37,852 nt of DNA from Anaerolineae bacterium. GTDB taxonomy: Bacteria; Chloroflexota; Anaerolineae; UBA3071. Below are positions 15,144-23,469 of the stretch, in pieces. The position numbers and the translations under genes are program-made. The number at the start of each line of letters is the position of its first letter. Position 1 is the stretch's first letter. The notes beneath the pieces are model-generated. The model did no database searches. It was not told the origin of the DNA and was given only the letters and a program-made list of their open reading frames with translations. The stretch is from the NCBI GenBank assembly GCA_029907105.1, contig JARYMM010000035.1:1-37852 (forward strand), in the 5' to 3' direction.

Positions 15144-16280
15144 ATGTGTACCAGTCAGGTTGCCGTTGTCCATGTTTCTGATGACGTCTTTCGGGCGGTG
15201 GAGCAGGCTATGTCGCTGGCGCAATGGCAGGATCATGTGCCGGCCGGAGCTGACGTCAGCCTGAAACCGAACCTCTGCTTTGACCACCTGGTGCCGGGCT
15301 TCCAGACCTCTCCTTGGGTGCTGGAAGCGGTGATCGAGATCATCCGCCCCCACGTCGGGCAGCTCTGCGTGGTGGAGGCCGATACGTCCACCACCTCTGC
15401 TGACCGCGGCGCCCGTGCTACCGGCATCCTGGAGGTCTGCCGTCGCCATAACATTCCCTGGATCAACCTGAGCCGCGAGCGCTTTGTATCGGTGCCGGTG
15501 CATGATGGCCTCTATTTCCAGGATCACCTGGAGTTGCCGGAAATCCTCACTCGCACGTATCTCATTACCCTGCCGGTGCTCAAGACCCATTGCCTGACCG
15601 GTGTCACCGGGGCGATCAAGAACCAGTTCGGCTGTCTGCCGCTGAACCGCTACATCTACCATCCGGTGCTCGATCAGGTGCTGGCCGATCTGCTCTCGGT
15701 GCTGCGGCCAGTTTTCTGCCTCATGGATGGCACCATTGGTAGCGAAGGGTCCGGACCCAAACAGGGCCATCCACGGGTGGCTGACCTGGTTCTGGCTTCG
15801 GCCGATCCGGTGGCCCTGGACGCCGTCGCTGCCCGCATCATCGGTTTCGACCCGGAGGCGATTGGACACATCCGGCTCTGTGCGCAACAGGGCCTGGGCG
15901 TCGCCGATCTGGAACGGATCGCCATTGTTGGCCACCAGATCGGCATTCTCAACCTCCATTTCCAGCCGGCACGCAAGAACCTGGTGGCTGCCCTGGATCT
16001 GGGGTTGCGCCTGCCTTTGCTCGGCCCCTTGATCTTCGACACACCCCTGATCTGGCTGTTCCGCTGGGGGGCTCGCTGGGAGTACCTGCTCTGGCTGGTG
16101 CTGAAGGGGTGGCGTTATCGGGAGGAGATTCGCGAGCATTCCTGGTATGCCGAGCAATGGTGGCCTCGTTTTCACGCCGAGATGTCGCAGTCTTCTGCAT
16201 ATCCGCAGTCAGGCCCTGTCCGCCGGCTTCGCACAGTGGTCTACATCGTGAGGGAGGTACTTCGTGGCGAAAGGGATTGA
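15144..16280 (+). CDS. DUF362 domain protein
   Basis: About 378 residues. Landmarks of the DUF362 family are VSLKPNLCF, then VVEADTSTTSADRGA, then ITLPVLKTHCLTGVTGAIKN followed by QFG, and CLMDGTIGSEGSGP. The last 100 residues contain a hydrophobic, tryptophan-rich stretch (LGLRLPLLGPLIFDTPLIWL) that may touch the membrane. The biochemical role of DUF362 is unknown; iron-sulfur relatives exist, but no ferredoxin-type cysteine cluster is seen here. An in-frame GTG at 15132 directly abuts a repeat, so I prefer ATG 15144. It lies between two glycosyltransferases and overlaps the second by 17 bases, suggesting a shared envelope pathway. Confidence 0.8.
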   Translation: MCTSQVAVVHVSDDVFRAVEQAMSLAQWQDHVPAGADVSLKPNLCFDHLVPGFQTSPWVLEAVIEIIRPHVGQLCVVEADTSTTSADRGARATGILEVCRRHNIPWINLSRERFVSVPVHDGLYFQDHLELPEILTRTYLITLPVLKTHCLTGVTGAIKNQFGCLPLNRYIYHPVLDQVLADLLSVLRPVFCLMDGTIGSEGSGPKQGHPRVADLVLASADPVALDAVAARIIGFDPEAIGHIRLCAQQGLGVADLERIAIVGHQIGILNLHFQPARKNLVAALDLGLRLPLLGPLIFDTPLIWLFRWGARWEYLLWLVLKGWRYREEIREHSWYAEQWWPRFHAEMSQSSAYPQSGPVRRLRTVVYIVREVLRGERD

Positions 16281-18084
16281 AACGATCGTTGGCCTGGACT
16301 TGGCAGTCCAGGCCGGACAGGCTGAGCAGTTGCCAGACACTGCTGACCGCTGGCAGAGAGGTGAAGGCTGGCTGTTGGCAGGCATCGTGGCCCTGGCCTT
16401 TCTTCTCCGCCTGCCTGGCGTTCTGGCCGATCCCGTCCTCTTGACCGAGGGCACCACCTACGTCACCATCGCCCGCAATCTGCGCGCTGGCCGGGGATAT
16501 GTGGGCATCCTGGGCGGGCCTGACTGGTTCATTTCGCCCTTCTATCCCTGGCTCATCGCCGCCGTCAGCTTCCTTACCGCCGATGCCGAGCTGGCCGGGC
16601 GGCTGATCTCTTTGCTCACGGGCAGTTTCCTGCCCTTGCCGGTGTACTGGCTGGCCCGCCAGTGCTTTGGACGGCGAGCGGCAACGTGGGCTGCGCTGAT
16701 CGTGGCCGGAATGCCCATCCTGGTGGCCTACTCAGCCGTGGTGTGGAGCGAGACCCTTTATACTTTTCTGGTCTTCCTGAGCCTGGCCCTGGCCTGGCGG
16801 GCCCTGCAACGGAAGGGGACGTTGGCGGCGCTGGCAGCCGGCCTTTTCTTCGCCTGCGCCTACCTCACCCGCACGGAGGGGTTTGTCTACCTGCTGCTCT
16901 TTGCCGCCGCCATCGCCCTGCTGGCCTTGCTGACGGGCCGATGGCGGCAGTGGGCGGTGATGCTGGCGGCCGCCCTGGCCGGCTTTCTGTTGCTCGCCGC
17001 CCCTTATGTGGTTGCCCTCAGCCTTCACAGCGGCCAACTGACCCTGGAATCGAAGGGCCGGGTCAACTTCCTCATCGTCGCCCGCATGGATACCGGCCTG
17101 GACTACCAGCAGGCGGCCTATGGGCTCTCGCCAGAGGGCGAACTGGAAGGGCCCTTTCTGAGGCGGGAGTGGATCCTGACCCACGGCTGGCCGCCCGATG
17201 CTCCCCCTCTCAGCCTGATGGGACGGCTGCGGCACCTGCTGCGCAATCTGCGTCTGGAGGCCACTGTCCTTCAAGGGCAGCTTCTCTCGTCCCTGCTGGT
17301 TCTGCTGGCGGCCTTCGGGGCTGTGGCCCAGGGGTGGGATCTGCCGACCCTGCGGCGGAGGGGATGGAGCCTGCTGGCCGGCCTGGCCCTGGCCTTTGTT
17401 CTGCCCCGGCCGCTGTTGCCGGCCTGGGCCATCGGCGTGGTGCTGCTGTTTGGCGATGGCTGGACCCGAAAGCGGCTGGCTCCGCTGGCCTTCCTCTGCG
17501 CCTTCCCCCTTGTGTCCTTGCCGGTGGTGGCCATGGCCCCGGCCATCTTCGCCCGCTACCTGGTGCCCCTGCTGCCCTTTGCCGCCATCTTCGCCGGCCT
17601 GGGAGTGGACAGGCTGGCCGATTGGGCAGCGGAGAGCGCTTTGTCTGCCTCTGCGCCGAACCGCCGCGCCTGGCTGCGCCGGGCATTGGCTTTGGCCCTG
17701 GTGGGGGCATTGTTGCTCTCTCTGCCGCGGGCCAGCGTGGCCACCTACCGCCAGGAGCAGGATCAGGATCAGCGGCGGGCCGGCCTGTGGCTGCAGGCCT
17801 ACGATCCCTCCCCTGCAAAACGCATCCTTTCCGTTTTCAGTCAGATCCCCTACTACGCTGGCGGCATCCACCTGCCGATGCCTGACGGCACGCCGGAGTC
17901 GGTGGCAGCCTATGCCCGGGCCCAGGGTGCAGATTACGTCGTCATTTGCCCTCGTCGGCTCAACAACCGGCCGGGCCTGGCCGCCTGGCAACGCGGCGAG
18001 CGGATTCCCTCGACCTGGGAGCCTATCTACCGTGACGACAGCGCAGAAGGCGGCAGCCTGATCATTTATCGAGTGTTACGATGA
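16264..18084 (+). CDS. GT39-like membrane glycosyltransferase with repeat-derived N-terminus
   Basis: A 606-residue polytopic protein. After a soluble N-terminus of about 35 residues come hydrophobic helices beginning WLLAGIVALAFLLRLPG. The first loop has LTEGTTYVTIARNLRAG; WSETLYTFLVFLSLALAWRA and YLTRTEGFVYLL are typical GT39 segments. The usual DE pair is replaced by TEG in the first loop, so catalysis is less certain than for the upstream paralogue. The N-terminal LDLAVQAGQAEQL is encoded by a copy of the dispersed hairpin repeat (16293-16335). The GTG start overlaps DUF362 by 17 bases. The stop overlaps the ClC gene (ATGA). Confidence 0.82.
   Translation: MAKGIETIVGLDLAVQAGQAEQLPDTADRWQRGEGWLLAGIVALAFLLRLPGVLADPVLLTEGTTYVTIARNLRAGRGYVGILGGPDWFISPFYPWLIAAVSFLTADAELAGRLISLLTGSFLPLPVYWLARQCFGRRAATWAALIVAGMPILVAYSAVVWSETLYTFLVFLSLALAWRALQRKGTLAALAAGLFFACAYLTRTEGFVYLLLFAAAIALLALLTGRWRQWAVMLAAALAGFLLLAAPYVVALSLHSGQLTLESKGRVNFLIVARMDTGLDYQQAAYGLSPEGELEGPFLRREWILTHGWPPDAPPLSLMGRLRHLLRNLRLEATVLQGQLLSSLLVLLAAFGAVAQGWDLPTLRRRGWSLLAGLALAFVLPRPLLPAWAIGVVLLFGDGWTRKRLAPLAFLCAFPLVSLPVVAMAPAIFARYLVPLLPFAAIFAGLGVDRLADWAAESALSASAPNRRAWLRRALALALVGALLLSLPRASVATYRQEQDQDQRRAGLWLQAYDPSPAKRILSVFSQIPYYAGGIHLPMPDGTPESVAAYARAQGADYVVICPRRLNNRPGLAAWQRGERIPSTWEPIYRDDSAEGGSLIIYRVLR
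16293..16335. repeat. Hairpin repeat within the second GT39 gene (copy 3)
   Basis: The core GGACTTGGCAGTCC (16296-16309) sits in the stem CCTGGAC / GTCCAGG. About 40 bases align with the reverse complement of 35771-35812. Both would translate as LDLAVQA-x2-A-x-QL, but here the segment is part of a real gene near its start. Confidence 0.7.
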
Positions 18085-20162
18085 GCAATGAGCGCGGGTT
18101 AAGCGCACGAGTGCATCGTCTGGCGCACCTGATAGATCGCTGGCAGCCTTCGGAGGCGGTCGTGCTGGTGGGCACAGCCTTGCTGGTCGGCCTGGGCACG
18201 GGCCTGGGAGCCCTGGCCTTCATCTGGCTGCTGCGAGTGTTGCAGCGTTTCTTCACCCAGGCGGGTGCATGGCTGCAAGCCAGGGCCGGACCGGCCGGCC
18301 TGGTGTTGGTGCCCGTGCTGGGGGCGCTCATCGCCGGCCCGCTGATCACCTTCTTCGCCCGCGAGGCCAAGGGCCACGGCGTCCCGGAGGTGATGCAGGC
18401 AATTGCCTTGCGCGGTGGGCGCATCCGGCCGGTGGTGGCCCTGATCAAAGCGCTGGCCTCGGCCGCCTGTATCAGTTCTGGCGGCTCGGCCGGGCGGGAG
18501 GGCCCCATCGTCCAGATCGGCTCCGCCCTGGGCTCGACGGTCGGCCAGCTTTTCCGCCTTTCCGACGATCGCATCCGCAACCTGGTGGCTTGCGGCGCTG
18601 CCTCCGGCATTGCCGCCGTGTTCAATGCCCCCATCGCCGGGGTGATCTTTGCCCTGGAGGTCATCCTGGGTGAATTCACCACCCGTTACTTCGGCTCGGT
18701 GGTCATCGCCGCCGTGACCTCCAGCATCGTCAGCCGGGCCTTTCTGGGCGATCGGCCGGCCTTCCGTGTGCCTGCCTACACGCTGGTCAGCCCCTGGGAG
18801 CTCCCCCTCTATACCTTGCTGGGCGTGTTGACCGCACTGGGAGCCATTCTCTTCGTGCGCACCTTGTACTGGTTCGAGGACCGTTTCGACGGCTGGCGTT
18901 TTCCCGACCTTCTGAAGCCAGCCGCAGGCGGTTTGCTCACCGGAGCGGTGGGGCTCTGGTTCCCGCAGGTGCTGGGGGCAGGTCTGGAATTCATCGGCGA
19001 GAGCATCTCCAGCGGCAGCACTGTGCTGGGGCTGGCTCTGGCCCTGTGTGTTGTCAAGATCCTGGCCACGTCGTTCACCCTGGGTTCAGGTAACTCCGGC
19101 GGCGTGTTCGCGCCGGCCCTGTTCAGCGGAGCGATGCTGGGCCAGGCTTTCGGGGGGATGGCGCACCGGCTGTGGCCTGAGCTTACCGCCGTGCCAGGGG
19201 CTTATGCTCTGGTGGGCATGGCCGCCTTCTTCGCCGCCGCCGCCCATGCCCCCATCACCGCCGTGCTCATCGTCTTCGAGATGTCCGGCGACTACCGGCT
19301 GATCCTGCCCCTGATGTTCGCCACGGTGATCAGCACCCTGCTCTCGGAGCAGTTGCACCCGGAGTCCATCTACAGCCTGAAGCTGGTGCGGCGGGGCATC
19401 CATCTGGAACGCGGCCACGACATTGATGTGATGCAGGGTATCACCGTCGGCGAGGCCATGACGCCGAACCCCGAAACGGTCTCTCTGAACACCAGCCTGC
19501 GGGAGCTGGCCGACCGCTTCGCCACCAGCCACTACCACGGCTACCCCGTGCTGGACGAAGAGGGCAGGCTGTGTGGGGTGGTGACGCTCCAGGACCTGGA
19601 AAGGGTCACCCAGGACGGGCGGCGCCCTCCGGGCGCCACGGTCGCTCACATCTGCACGCGCAACCCGCTGGTGGCCTATCCGGATGAACCGCTGTGGGCG
19701 GCCCTGAAGCGCATCGGCAGCCGCGACATCGGCCGTCTGCCTGTGGTCAGCCGTGAGGACCCCACGAAGCTGGTGGGCTTGATCCGGGGCAACGATATCA
19801 TCCGTGCCTACAACAAAGCCATCGCCCGCCGCGTGGAGCTGCAACACCGCAGCGAGCGGCTGCGGCTGGGCAAGCTGACGGGCACGGAGTTCGTGGAGGT
19901 GGAAGTCCATCCCGCTTCCGGGGTGGTGGGGCGTCGGATCAGCGAACTGAGCCTGCCCGGCGAGTGCGTGTTGGTTTCCATCCAGCGAGGGCGCAGGCTG
20001 ATCATCCCTCACGGGGCGACGGTGCTGGAGGCGGGCGATCGGGTGACCGCCCTGGTGGACAGCCAGGGCCTGGAAGCCTTCCATCCCCTGTTCAAAGCAG
20101 ACCCGGCGCGGCAGGAGGAACTGGAGAGACGGGAGCGAGCTCGACCCTTTGCCGAGCTCTGA
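18081..20162 (+). CDS. ClC chloride channel/antiporter with CBS pair and RCK_C domain
   Basis: A 693-residue ClC-family protein. The anion-selectivity motifs are GHGVP (98-102), GREGP with gating glutamate E140 (138-142), and GSGNSGGVFAP. Ten or more helices span about 25-430. A CBS pair follows: MTPNPETVSLNTS through VVTLQDLERVT, then CTRNPLVAYPDEP through GLIRGNDIIRAYN. An RCK_C/TrkA_C domain lies at about 610-675 (VEVHPASGVVGRRISELSLP then LEAGDRVTALVD). CBS domains usually bind adenine nucleotides; RCK_C can bind c-di-AMP or other ligands. A ClC with both is a less common architecture. It is coupled to the glycosyltransferase by ATGA and followed by MscS. Confidence 0.92.
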   Translation: MSNERGLSARVHRLAHLIDRWQPSEAVVLVGTALLVGLGTGLGALAFIWLLRVLQRFFTQAGAWLQARAGPAGLVLVPVLGALIAGPLITFFAREAKGHGVPEVMQAIALRGGRIRPVVALIKALASAACISSGGSAGREGPIVQIGSALGSTVGQLFRLSDDRIRNLVACGAASGIAAVFNAPIAGVIFALEVILGEFTTRYFGSVVIAAVTSSIVSRAFLGDRPAFRVPAYTLVSPWELPLYTLLGVLTALGAILFVRTLYWFEDRFDGWRFPDLLKPAAGGLLTGAVGLWFPQVLGAGLEFIGESISSGSTVLGLALALCVVKILATSFTLGSGNSGGVFAPALFSGAMLGQAFGGMAHRLWPELTAVPGAYALVGMAAFFAAAAHAPITAVLIVFEMSGDYRLILPLMFATVISTLLSEQLHPESIYSLKLVRRGIHLERGHDIDVMQGITVGEAMTPNPETVSLNTSLRELADRFATSHYHGYPVLDEEGRLCGVVTLQDLERVTQDGRRPPGATVAHICTRNPLVAYPDEPLWAALKRIGSRDIGRLPVVSREDPTKLVGLIRGNDIIRAYNKAIARRVELQHRSERLRLGKLTGTEFVEVEVHPASGVVGRRISELSLPGECVLVSIQRGRRLIIPHGATVLEAGDRVTALVDSQGLEAFHPLFKADPARQEELERRERARPFAEL

Positions 20163-20224
20163 GGCGGCATGTGGGGCAGGCTTTCCGGTGCTTGCCGGAA
20201 GGCCGTGTATGGAGGTGAGGATGC

Positions 20225-21073
20225 ATGGGGGTGAACGTGGAGCTTCGGAACCGGGTGATAGCCTGGCTGACAGCTCATGGCCTGCGCATTCTGCTCATTG
20301 CCGTTGTGACCGCGCTCGTCTTGCGCCTGCTGCGCCTGCTGGCGCGCCAGATTCCGCGCTGGATTCGAAGGCGCGACGAGGTGGAAGCTGGCGAGTGGGC
20401 ACAGCGCGCTGAGACCCTGCGCGTCGCCGTCGTGGGGACGGTCACCGTCATCATTCTGATTGTTGCCACGCTGATGATTCTGTACGAACTGGGCCTGGAC
20501 ATCCGGCCCCTGCTGACCAGCATGGGGCTGGTCGGCCTGGCTCTGAGCCTGGGGGCGCAAACCCTGGTCAGGGATGTCATCAGCGGGCTGTTCATTCTGA
20601 TCGAGGGCCAGTTCGCCATCGGCGACGCCATTCAGACAGGCAGTCTGTCTGGCACCGTAGAGCGGATGACCCTGCGTACCACTTATCTCCGCGGGCCGGA
20701 AGGCGAACTGCACATCATTCCCAACGGTGAAATCCGCACGGTGTCCAATCTGTCCCGCACCTGGTCGCGGGCAGTGGTGGATGTGCCGCTTCCGGTCGAG
20801 GAGGACGCCTCCCGCGCCCTGGAGGTGCTGGAGCGGGTCGGTCAGGAACTGGCCGCCGCGCCGCAGTTCAGTCCCTTGCTGTTGGAAGCGCCGGTCGTTA
20901 CGGGGATCGAGAACCTGGACGGCTGGACGATGCGCCTGCGCATTATGGTCAAGACCCTGCCGGGCCAGCACTGGGAGGTGATGCGCGAGCTGCGGCGACG
21001 GGTGAGCGAGGCTTTTCAACGGGAGGGCATCCGCCTCGGCTTCCGCCCTCAGGAGGGGGTGGCGCGCATGTAG
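20225..21073 (+). CDS. MscS-family mechanosensitive channel
   Basis: A 282-residue protein of typical short MscS size. Two N-terminal hydrophobic segments are followed by the pore helix GLVGLALSLGAQTLVRDVIS and the conserved GLFILIEGQFAIGD. Then comes the beta-domain with SLSGTVERMTLRTTYLR and IIPNGEIRTVSN, and a C-terminal alpha/beta domain ending about residue 275. GGAGGTGAGG directly precedes the ATG. A small hairpin (20179-20204) lies between the ClC stop and this gene. It probably releases solutes on hypo-osmotic shock. Its 3' end overlaps the convergent PHP gene by 25 bases. Confidence 0.92.
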   Translation: MGVNVELRNRVIAWLTAHGLRILLIAVVTALVLRLLRLLARQIPRWIRRRDEVEAGEWAQRAETLRVAVVGTVTVIILIVATLMILYELGLDIRPLLTSMGLVGLALSLGAQTLVRDVISGLFILIEGQFAIGDAIQTGSLSGTVERMTLRTTYLRGPEGELHIIPNGEIRTVSNLSRTWSRAVVDVPLPVEEDASRALEVLERVGQELAAAPQFSPLLLEAPVVTGIENLDGWTMRLRIMVKTLPGQHWEVMRELRRRVSEAFQREGIRLGFRPQEGVARM

Positions 21074-22188
21074 ATGGGGTTGCTGAAGATCCAACCCCGC
21101 CAAAGGCCCCAGGCCCAGCGCCGGGCCTCCACCCGGTAGACGCCGGGGGCAGTGGCCGTGTAACGCAGACGGCGGCCCCAGGTTTGCGCCACCGGTTGAC
21201 CATCCCTCAGCAGCCGCAGCCTGGCCCATCGAGGGACGGAGGCTTCCAGTTCCACCGCCGGGCCCGGCAGCGTATCGCCCATGATCGCCACCTGACCGTT
21301 GCGGCGTCCCCAGAAGCGGAACCCCATCGTGGAACCGAGCAGGTCGTACCCCACCCAGCAGTGCCCCGCCCGCAGCGCCTCGTAGACGAGCCGGCGATCG
21401 TGAGCCAGATCGCCCGTGAACGGCTGCGGAGTCAGAATGTGCGTGTTCACCGTGCGGAAGCCAAAGGCGTAGGGGAAGACGTGGCGCGTGAGCGGGCCCA
21501 GGCGGTAGGTGCCGGCATGATTGTCCGAGCCGCCAATGGCCACCACCGGCCGCTGGGCGGTCAGCCGGTCCCACAGGGCCAGCACCTCCGGCCAGGGGCC
21601 GCGCACGAAGAGCTGCGGCCGGAAGCTCAGGAGCAGGCCCACCGCTTTGCGGTTGACATGGGCCTTGCATTCGGACATGAAGTTCCAGAGTTCGATGCCA
21701 TCGTAGCCCTGCACCTGCCAGTCCACCCAGGGGAATCTCTCGGGGAAGTAGCGGCTGTTGTGCTCGATGGGGTGGGCCAGGAAGCTGAGACCACCCTGAG
21801 CGGCCACGGCGTTGATGAGCGCTTGCGGGTCTTTCGCATAGCCAAAGACGTCCTGCTCAACCCCGGCCACCAGCAGGTGGTTCACCTCCGGCTTACGCGT
21901 TTTGTCGTTGACCTCCTCGCCGACCAGCACCAGCACGGTGCTGCGCCGCCCGTCCGCTTCGGGCGCCAGCCTGTTGTGGTCGGTGGTGATGACGAAGTCC
22001 AGCCCCGCTTCCTCTGCGGCGCGGGCGATCGTTTCGAAATCGCCGCTGCCGTCGGAGTAGGTGGTGTGAAAGTGAATGTGGCCGGCATACTCGTGCCACG
22101 GCGGGTTGATTGAGTCCATTGGTTGTGTTTTGAGTTTTGGACTTTGAGCTTTGGACTTTGGACTTTGAGCTTTGGATTTCGTCTTCAT
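21049..22188 (-). CDS. PHP-domain phosphoesterase
   Basis: About 379 residues. The PHP metal-binding motifs are GHIHFHTTYSDGSG (motif I), FVITTDHN (motif II), LSFLAHPIEHNS (motif III) and GGSDNHAG (motif IV). PHP enzymes hydrolyse phosphoesters using two or three metal ions; the substrate here is unknown. The C-terminal 80 residues look like a beta-sandwich (ELEASVPRWARLRLLRDG). The start at 22188 overlaps the TrmI stop (ATGA) and has AGCGAGGA upstream, so I prefer it to ATG 22119. That makes the first 23 residues (KSKAQSPKSKAQSPK) a translated tandem repeat. Confidence 0.85.
   Translation of the reverse strand: MKTKSKAQSPKSKAQSPKLKTQPMDSINPPWHEYAGHIHFHTTYSDGSGDFETIARAAEEAGLDFVITTDHNRLAPEADGRRSTVLVLVGEEVNDKTRKPEVNHLLVAGVEQDVFGYAKDPQALINAVAAQGGLSFLAHPIEHNSRYFPERFPWVDWQVQGYDGIELWNFMSECKAHVNRKAVGLLLSFRPQLFVRGPWPEVLALWDRLTAQRPVVAIGGSDNHAGTYRLGPLTRHVFPYAFGFRTVNTHILTPQPFTGDLAHDRRLVYEALRAGHCWVGYDLLGSTMGFRFWGRRNGQVAIMGDTLPGPAVELEASVPRWARLRLLRDGQPVAQTWGRRLRYTATAPGVYRVEARRWAWGLWRGWIFSNPIYMRATPS
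22131..22178. repeat. Tandem GGACTTTGAGCTTT repeat encoding the PHP N-terminus
   Basis: Units of 7 bases (GGACTTT, GAGCTTT, GGACTTT, GGACTTT, GAGCTTT) run between the start codon and the PHP domain. On the coding strand they read KSKAQSPKSKAQSP in frame. Confidence 0.75.
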
Positions 22189-23018
22189 TCCTCGCTTCCT
22201 TTAGGTACGCCGTGTTTCGGATCCCGGTATCGCCATGCGGCAGCATCCTCAACGGCCACGGCGCGGGCGAAGACCAGGTAACCGGTGTGGGCCACCATGC
22301 GATCGGTGGGCCGCAGCCGCTCAGCTATCGGCTTGTAGGGCCGCAGCAAGAGTTCCTCGACCTCGATTTCCACGAAACCGTGCTGCTCCAGGGCGGCCAC
22401 CAGCTCGCTGACCTGGTTGGCGGTGGGAAGGATGCTGCCAAAGAAGCCGCCGGGCTTCAATGCCGCTCGCGCCTGCGCCAGATAGCGCCACGGTTCCCGC
22501 AGGTCGAGGAAGCAGGCATCGGCGTCCTGTTCGTCGAAGCCCTCGGCGATGTCGCGCCCCTTTAGCTCGACATAATCAAGAAGGGCGGCGCGTTGCAGGT
22601 TGCGGCGGGCCAGATCGAGCATCCTGGGCTGTTCCTCGTAGGAGTACACCCGGCCGCCGGGCATCACGGCGCGGGCCAGGGCCAGGGTCAGGCCGCCGCT
22701 GCCGGTCCCCGCTTCCACCACCCGCCGCCCGGGGTAGCAGTTCAGCCGCATGACGATGTAGGCGGCATCCTTGGGGAAGATGATCTGCGTGACCCGCCGG
22801 AGCTGCTGGATGAGGTCGTGGGTTGAGGGCTCCAGGGCCAGGAAGGGATGGCCGATCTGCGTGCGCACCGTGCGGCCCAGCGGCTGCCCGATGAGGTCAT
22901 CGTGGCGCAGCAGGCCGCGGTGGGTGTGCCATTCGCCTTCGTGTTGCAGGCGGATCAGGAAGCGCTTGCGGTCGTCGCTGATGAGCAGGACAAGGTCACC
23001 GGCTTGAGCATTAGACAT
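22185..23018 (-). CDS. trmI: tRNA (adenine-58-N1)-methyltransferase
   Basis: A 277-residue enzyme of the TrmI family, which methylates A58 in the T-loop of tRNA and is common in thermophiles and actinobacteria. The N-terminal beta-domain (residues 1-65) contains RLQHEGEWHTHRGLLRHDDL followed by IGQP. The SAM-binding motif is VVEAGTGSGGLTLALARAV (G104-G108). The putative catalytic aspartate is D172 in FLDLREPW. AGAGGTGG lies before the ATG. The promoter at 23131-23159 would give a leader containing a hairpin repeat. Its stop overlaps the PHP start. Confidence 0.9.
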   Translation of the reverse strand: MSNAQAGDLVLLISDDRKRFLIRLQHEGEWHTHRGLLRHDDLIGQPLGRTVRTQIGHPFLALEPSTHDLIQQLRRVTQIIFPKDAAYIVMRLNCYPGRRVVEAGTGSGGLTLALARAVMPGGRVYSYEEQPRMLDLARRNLQRAALLDYVELKGRDIAEGFDEQDADACFLDLREPWRYLAQARAALKPGGFFGSILPTANQVSELVAALEQHGFVEIEVEELLLRPYKPIAERLRPTDRMVAHTGYLVFARAVAVEDAAAWRYRDPKHGVPKGSEE

Positions 23019-23046
23019 AATCCACCTCTGACCAGGGGTAAGGGAT

Positions 23047-23127
23047 CGGTGATCCGCCGCTTTCCCGCTGATCCTTCACTTCGTTCAGGACAAGCTTGAC
23101 AGTCCAGCGGGGGCAAACTGTGATTTA
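23047..23127. repeat. Degenerate member of the hairpin-repeat family
   Basis: CCCGCTG and CAGCGGG form the outer stem. The centre is interrupted by TCCTTCACTTCGTTCAGGA, itself a small hairpin of a common repeat type. The right end GGCAAACTGTGATTTACTGA matches the right end of the element at 25697-25781. Much the same central insert occurs at 35844-35890. Confidence 0.6.
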
Positions 23128-23130
23128 CTG

Positions 23131-23159
23131 ATTATACGTGATAGGCGGTTTTGGCGCAA
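23131..23159 (-). promoter_or_regulatory. Promoter for trmI
   Basis: On the minus strand, TTGCGC (23159-23154) and a perfect TATAAT (23136-23131) are 17 bases apart. The predicted start near 23124 places the whole hairpin repeat inside the trmI leader. Confidence 0.6.
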
Positions 23160-23225
23160 CCTGTAGCTGGCTGCGGTGTTGTTCTTTGTGGACGCCTGTG
23201 GCGAGTGCGAAGTGAGTGCTGTGAG

Positions 23226-23254
23226 TTGACGGGAAACGGCTTTGATGGTAAAAT
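23226..23254 (+). promoter_or_regulatory. Promoter for cstA
   Basis: TTGACG at 23226-23231 and TAAAAT at 23249-23254, spaced 17 bases. The start is predicted near 23261, giving a leader of about 209 bases. Confidence 0.7.
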
Positions 23255-23260
23255 AGAATT

Positions 23261-23469
23261 GAGTGTTGCCAAATGGTTCGTTAACAAGCTAATGCCTTCG
23301 CCGTCCCTCGGCCGCGGGCTGGCGTCGAGGGGTAGCTGCTTTCCCTCTGCCGGAAAGCTGTAGACGAAAGGGGGTGATCCACGCCAGATGGATTGATGCC
23401 GCATCATCAGTCGTGTGCTTCGTTGAACCTCTAGATTTCTTCTAGCCTTTTCACAAAAGGAGCAAGACA
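23261..23469 (+). promoter_or_regulatory. Long structured leader of cstA
   Basis: The leader can fold AGCTGCTTTCC with GGAAAGCT, and GATG with CATC. Next to the start it has CCTTTT-CAC-AAAAGG, whose right arm overlaps the ribosome site AAAAGGAGC. No known riboswitch class was recognised. A 23-codon frame beginning at 23292 (MPSPSLGRGL...) resembles translated repeat rather than a leader peptide. Pairing of the ribosome site suggests translational control, but this is by eye only. Confidence 0.4.
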
